DNA of 8,050 nt from Acidobacteriota bacterium (GTDB taxonomy: Bacteria > Acidobacteriota > Holophagae > Thermotomaculales > Thermotomaculaceae), in contig QMQE01000119.1 in the NCBI GenBank assembly GCA_003650445.1, positions 1-8,050 of the forward strand, in the 5' to 3' direction. The notes beneath the pieces were generated by a model. That model saw only the letters and a program-made list of their open reading frames with translations. It had not been told where the DNA came from and made no database searches. The translations under genes were made by a program, and so were the position numbers. Below are positions 5,215 through 8,050 of the stretch, piece by piece (position 1 is the first letter of the stretch; every line of letters starts with the position of its first letter).

Positions 5215-7964
5215 CCCTTTTCCACCACAGATGCACAGCGGGGACATAGCCCATCCCCATTTAACTCATCAAAATTCCAGCAGCGTTCACATTTTTCCCC
5301 GGCTGCCTGACTTACTTCGACTTCCACACTATCCCCTTCCCTTTCGATAAGTTCCACCTGTGAAACGATGAGATAGCGGTTCAATTCATGTTTCAATTCT
5401 CCCAGCTTTTCTATTTTATCGTGGCCCATTGAAAGCGTAACCGCTGCGTTCAACGGATGGCCGATAATCTTTTCCTGCCTGGCTTCTTCCAGTTTCTTCA
5501 AGGTAAACTCACGGATCTCCGCAATTGTATCGAAAGCGGCTGTCAGGTTTTCATCAATTGAATAATCAAGTTTTTCAAATTCCGCAAGGTGAACGCTCTC
5601 TGCTTTCCCTTTAAAATCCGGGACAAATTGCCAGATTTCATCTGAAGTAAAACTCAATACCGGGGCAATGAGCTTGGCTAAAGTACGGGTAATCTGAAAC
5701 AGCGCGGTCTGAGCCGAACGCCGTTCCCGGCTCTCAGCTGGAGAACAGTACATCCTGTCTTTCAGGACATCGAGGTAAAAATTGCTCATTTCCACCGTGC
5801 AGAATTGAAGAACCGTATGGTACATCAGGTGGAATTCAAAATCATCAAAAGCCTGCACAACCCGCCGGTTTAACACCGCAAGGCGGCTCAGTGCCCATTT
5901 GTCAAACTCATGCATCTCATTAAAAGGAACCGAATCCGTTTCCGGGTTAAAATCATAGAGATTACTCAGCATAAAACGGGCGGTATTGCGGATTTTCCGG
6001 TAGGTTTCGGAACTCCGCTTAACAATTTCCGAAGAAATTCTCACGTCATCTTTATAATCCAGCTGGGACACCCACAAGCGCAGGATTTCCGCACCGTACT
6101 GCTTGACAATATCCTGTGGCGCCACAACATTGCCCATGGACTTGGACATCTTCTTTCCCTTCCCGTCCAGCACAAAGCCGTGTGTAATCACCGTATTGTA
6201 GGGGCGGTGTCCCTGATTCGCCACCGCAGTCAATAGCGACGAATGGAACCATCCCCGGTACTGATCTGAGCCCTCAATATAAATATCCGCCGGCCACGGC
6301 AGGTCTTTCCGCTTGCCAAGGACAGCGGTATGGCTGATGCCGGAATCAATCCACACATCCAGAATATCTGTTTCCTTGCGAAAATGCTTGCCCCCGCATT
6401 GAGGACAAACGGCTCCTTCAGGCAGAAACCGGCTCAAATCGCTCTCAAACCACGCGGCCGTTCCTTCCTTCTCCACTACCTCTGCGGCATTCTCAAACAT
6501 CTTCGCTGACTGGAACACCTCACCGCACTCCTCGCAGTAGGCCACAGTAATGGGAACCCCCCACTTTCGCTGGCGGGAAATGCACCAGTCCACCCGGCCA
6601 GCAATCATGTTATGAATTCGTTCCTCGCCCCAGGCCGGAATCCAGTTCACCTTCTTAATTTCTTCAAGAGCTTTATGCCGCAATTCATTTGCGTCAATTG
6701 AGATAAACCATTGCTCTGTGCCACGGAAAATCACGGGTTTTTTGCATCGCCAGCAGTGGGGGTAAGAATGTTCCACATCCGCAACCTTTAAAAGCACATT
6801 CTTTTCCTTTAATAGCTCCACTACCTTCGCGTTTGCCTTGAACACATGCTCGCCCTTCATCAGCGGAAATTCATCGGTAAAACAGCCTCTGTCATCCACC
6901 GGAACCAGTACAGGCAGGCCATATTTCTGACCGATAATGTAATCGTCCATGCCGTGGCCCGGTGCCGTATGCACACAACCGGTTCCCTGCTCCAGCGTCA
7001 CGTGTTCACCCACCATAATCAGCGATTCCCGATCAATAAAAGGATGACGGCAGGCCCAGCGGTCCATTTCCTTCCCCTTCATCGTCTTCAAAAGCTCCAT
7101 GGACTCAATTCCACATTCCTTCTGAAAATCCTCGGCAAGGTCGGTGGCAATCACATACACATCGCCCCCCGAAACCCGGTAAAAGCCGTAATTGAAGGTC
7201 GGATGCAACGAAACGCCAAGGTTTGCAGGCAACGTCCACGGTGTCGTGGTCCAGATCACCACAAAAATATCGCCATCCACGCCATCCACAGGCGTTTCCA
7301 GTGGAAACTTTACATAAATAGATGGCGAAGTGTGGTCATCGTACTCCACCTCCGCCTCTGCCAGCGCCGTCACGCAGGACGCACACCAGTGAACCGGTTT
7401 CAGGCCCTTATACACATATCCGTTTTCAAAAAGTTTTCCCAGTTGCCGGATAATCTCCGCCTCATATTCATGGTTCATCGTCAGGTAGGGATTGTCCCAT
7501 TCCCCGAGAATACCGAGGCGGACAAACTCTTCCTTCTGCTTCTCCACAAAAGAAGAAGCATAGGCCCGGCAGGCATCATGAATTTCCCGGATACTCAAGT
7601 TCCGCTTATCAATCTTCTTCTTCCGAAACTGCTCATCCACCTTCAGCTCGATAGGCAGGCCGTGGCAGTCCCAGCCCGGGCGGTACGCTGTATTGAATCC
7701 CGCCATTGTCCGGGACTTTACAATAATATCCTTCAAAATCTTGTTCAAGGCATGACCGATATGTATATTGCCATTTGCATAAGGCGGCCCGTCATGGAGA
7801 CAGACAACCGGGCTGTCTTTTCTACTTTCACGGATTTTCCCGTACAGATCTTCCTCATTCCACTTGTTCAGCATTTCCGGTTCACGCTTCGGCAGATTCG
7901 CCCGCATGGGAAACTCCGTGCTGGGCAAATTCAGCGTACTCCGGTAATCATTCTTGTCAGACAT
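5211..7964 (-). CDS. ileS: Isoleucyl-tRNA synthetase, bacterial type
   Basis: This cytosolic class I synthetase charges tRNA-Ile with isoleucine and hydrolyses mischarged valine. The 917 residues fit full-length bacterial IleRS. In order: the HIGH motif (68-71) in the Rossmann fold, GWDCHGLPIE (97-106), CxxC pairs in the inserted region (194/197 and 404/407), the CP1 editing domain with WTTTPWTLPAN (238-248) and GTGCVHTAPGHG (327-338), WCISRQRKWGVP (460-471), a further CxxC pair set (477/480 and 520/523), DVWIDSG (536-542), KMSKS (605-609), the anticodon-binding helices (about 685-830), and a C-terminal zinc site C892/C895/C907/C910. The C-terminal zinc site marks the ordinary bacterial type, not the eukaryote-like, mupirocin-insensitive type. 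GGAGG (7972-7976) lies 7 bases before the ATG. It heads the first run; the stop overlaps lspA. No T-box leader is present in the short upstream region. Confidence 0.98.
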   Translation of the reverse strand: MSDKNDYRSTLNLPSTEFPMRANLPKREPEMLNKWNEEDLYGKIRESRKDSPVVCLHDGPPYANGNIHIGHALNKILKDIIVKSRTMAGFNTAYRPGWDCHGLPIELKVDEQFRKKKIDKRNLSIREIHDACRAYASSFVEKQKEEFVRLGILGEWDNPYLTMNHEYEAEIIRQLGKLFENGYVYKGLKPVHWCASCVTALAEAEVEYDDHTSPSIYVKFPLETPVDGVDGDIFVVIWTTTPWTLPANLGVSLHPTFNYGFYRVSGGDVYVIATDLAEDFQKECGIESMELLKTMKGKEMDRWACRHPFIDRESLIMVGEHVTLEQGTGCVHTAPGHGMDDYIIGQKYGLPVLVPVDDRGCFTDEFPLMKGEHVFKANAKVVELLKEKNVLLKVADVEHSYPHCWRCKKPVIFRGTEQWFISIDANELRHKALEEIKKVNWIPAWGEERIHNMIAGRVDWCISRQRKWGVPITVAYCEECGEVFQSAKMFENAAEVVEKEGTAAWFESDLSRFLPEGAVCPQCGGKHFRKETDILDVWIDSGISHTAVLGKRKDLPWPADIYIEGSDQYRGWFHSSLLTAVANQGHRPYNTVITHGFVLDGKGKKMSKSMGNVVAPQDIVKQYGAEILRLWVSQLDYKDDVRISSEIVKRSSETYRKIRNTARFMLSNLYDFNPETDSVPFNEMHEFDKWALSRLAVLNRRVVQAFDDFEFHLMYHTVLQFCTVEMSNFYLDVLKDRMYCSPAESRERRSAQTALFQITRTLAKLIAPVLSFTSDEIWQFVPDFKGKAESVHLAEFEKLDYSIDENLTAAFDTIAEIREFTLKKLEEARQEKIIGHPLNAAVTLSMGHDKIEKLGELKHELNRYLIVSQVELIEREGDSVEVEVSQAAGEKCERCWNFDELNGDGLCPRCASVVEKG

Positions 7965-7971
7965 ACAACAA

Positions 7972-7976
7972 CCTCC
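7972..7976 (-). promoter_or_regulatory. Ribosome binding site GGAGG of ileS
   Basis: GGAGG stands 7 bases upstream of the ATG on the minus strand, an ideal spacing, and confirms the ileS start at 7964. Confidence 0.85.
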
Positions 7977-7999
7977 ACGTCGTCCTTAAACAAAGCAGA

Positions 8000-8008
8000 A
8001 TTGTATCA
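8000..8008 (-). promoter_or_regulatory. Extended -10 promoter candidate for the ileS operon
   Basis: On the minus strand TG (8008-8007), one base, then TACAAT (8005-8000, 5 of 6 to TATAAT) forms an extended -10 element. Transcription would begin near 7993, leaving a leader of about 28 bases. No good -35 is found at 16-18 bases; that stretch is occupied by the inverted repeat at 8012-8035. The leader is too short for a T-box or other riboswitch. Confidence 0.45.
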
Positions 8009-8011
8009 CAT

Positions 8012-8035
8012 CGAACGGCGTATGCACGCCGTTCG
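8012..8035. repeat. Perfect 10-bp inverted repeat with 4-base loop
   Basis: CGAACGGCGT (8012-8021) and ACGCCGTTCG (8026-8035) are exact reverse complements around ATGC. No T-run flanks it on either strand. It overlaps the place where a -35 element of the ileS promoter would sit and directly abuts the hexamer repeats at the window end. It could be part of the dispersed repeat, an operator, or the stem of a terminator; the repeat reading fits the left flank best. Confidence 0.75.
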
Positions 8036-8050
8036 TGCGAGTGAAAGTGC
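8035..8050. repeat. Hexamer tandem array, cut by the window end
   Basis: GTGCGA, GTGAAA and GTGC follow the hairpin, sharing one base with it. GTGAAAGTGC is identical to 124-133 in the left flank. The array evidently continues past the window. Confidence 0.65.

Noticed and set aside
5215..5247. Longer LspA start adding 11 residues
   Set aside because: The ATG at 5214 forms the ATGA overlap seen at other junctions and gives the usual family length; the extension is a shifted-frame reading of the ileS zinc-finger codons.
5910..6252. Reading frames on both strands within ileS
   Set aside because: They are out-of-frame or antisense shadows of continuous, motif-rich IleRS coding sequence.
7965..8050. 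T-box leader upstream of ileS
   Set aside because: The predicted leader is under 30 bases and the whole upstream stretch shows no antiterminator, terminator or T-box core; synthetase T-boxes need far more room.

Overview
The window is an ordinary, densely packed stretch of bacterial chromosome with every supported gene on the minus strand, so transcription runs from high to low coordinates. It holds eight protein genes in two compact runs of four. I found no phage genes, transposase, CRISPR array, tRNA or rRNA. The organism cannot be named from this sequence. A diderm, probably anaerobic bacterium with cobalamin-dependent metabolism fits. The GRLGCF...AGCCYG form of the Lgt signature, the prolidase-like peptidase subtype and the Cys-rich DUF6125-like protein suggest Desulfobacterota (old Deltaproteobacteria) or a nearby candidate phylum; this is inference with low confidence.

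Run 1 (7964 down to 2977) is ileS - lspA - lgt - rluD-like: isoleucyl-tRNA synthetase, lipoprotein signal peptidase II, prolipoprotein diacylglyceryl transferase and an RluA-family pseudouridine synthase. The first two junctions are a 4-base ATGA overlap and a 1-base gap, and lgt/rluD is again an ATGA overlap, so the four genes look co-transcribed and translationally coupled. lgt and lspA catalyse consecutive steps of bacterial lipoprotein maturation at the inner membrane; ileS and rluD serve translation. An extended -10 promoter candidate lies just upstream of ileS.

Run 2 (2760 down to 228) follows a 216-base gap that carries a good sigma-70-type promoter candidate. Its order is a Cys-rich DUF6125-like protein - M24 Xaa-Pro peptidase - PduO-type cob(I)alamin adenosyltransferase - small three-segment membrane protein of unknown function. 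Every junction overlaps. The adenosyltransferase implies use of adenosylcobalamin somewhere in the cell; what links the four products is not evident.

The non-coding flanks are the least ordinary part. The left flank (1-227) and the last 40 bases (8011-8050) share a modular repeat: a GC-rich hairpin followed by tandem GTGCGA/GTGAAA hexamers, in the left flank followed in turn by an AAATCAGGGA-headed block present twice (24 of 31 positions identical) and by degenerate heptamer arrays. This looks like a family of small intergenic repeats bracketing the two operons. No new multi-gene system is evident.
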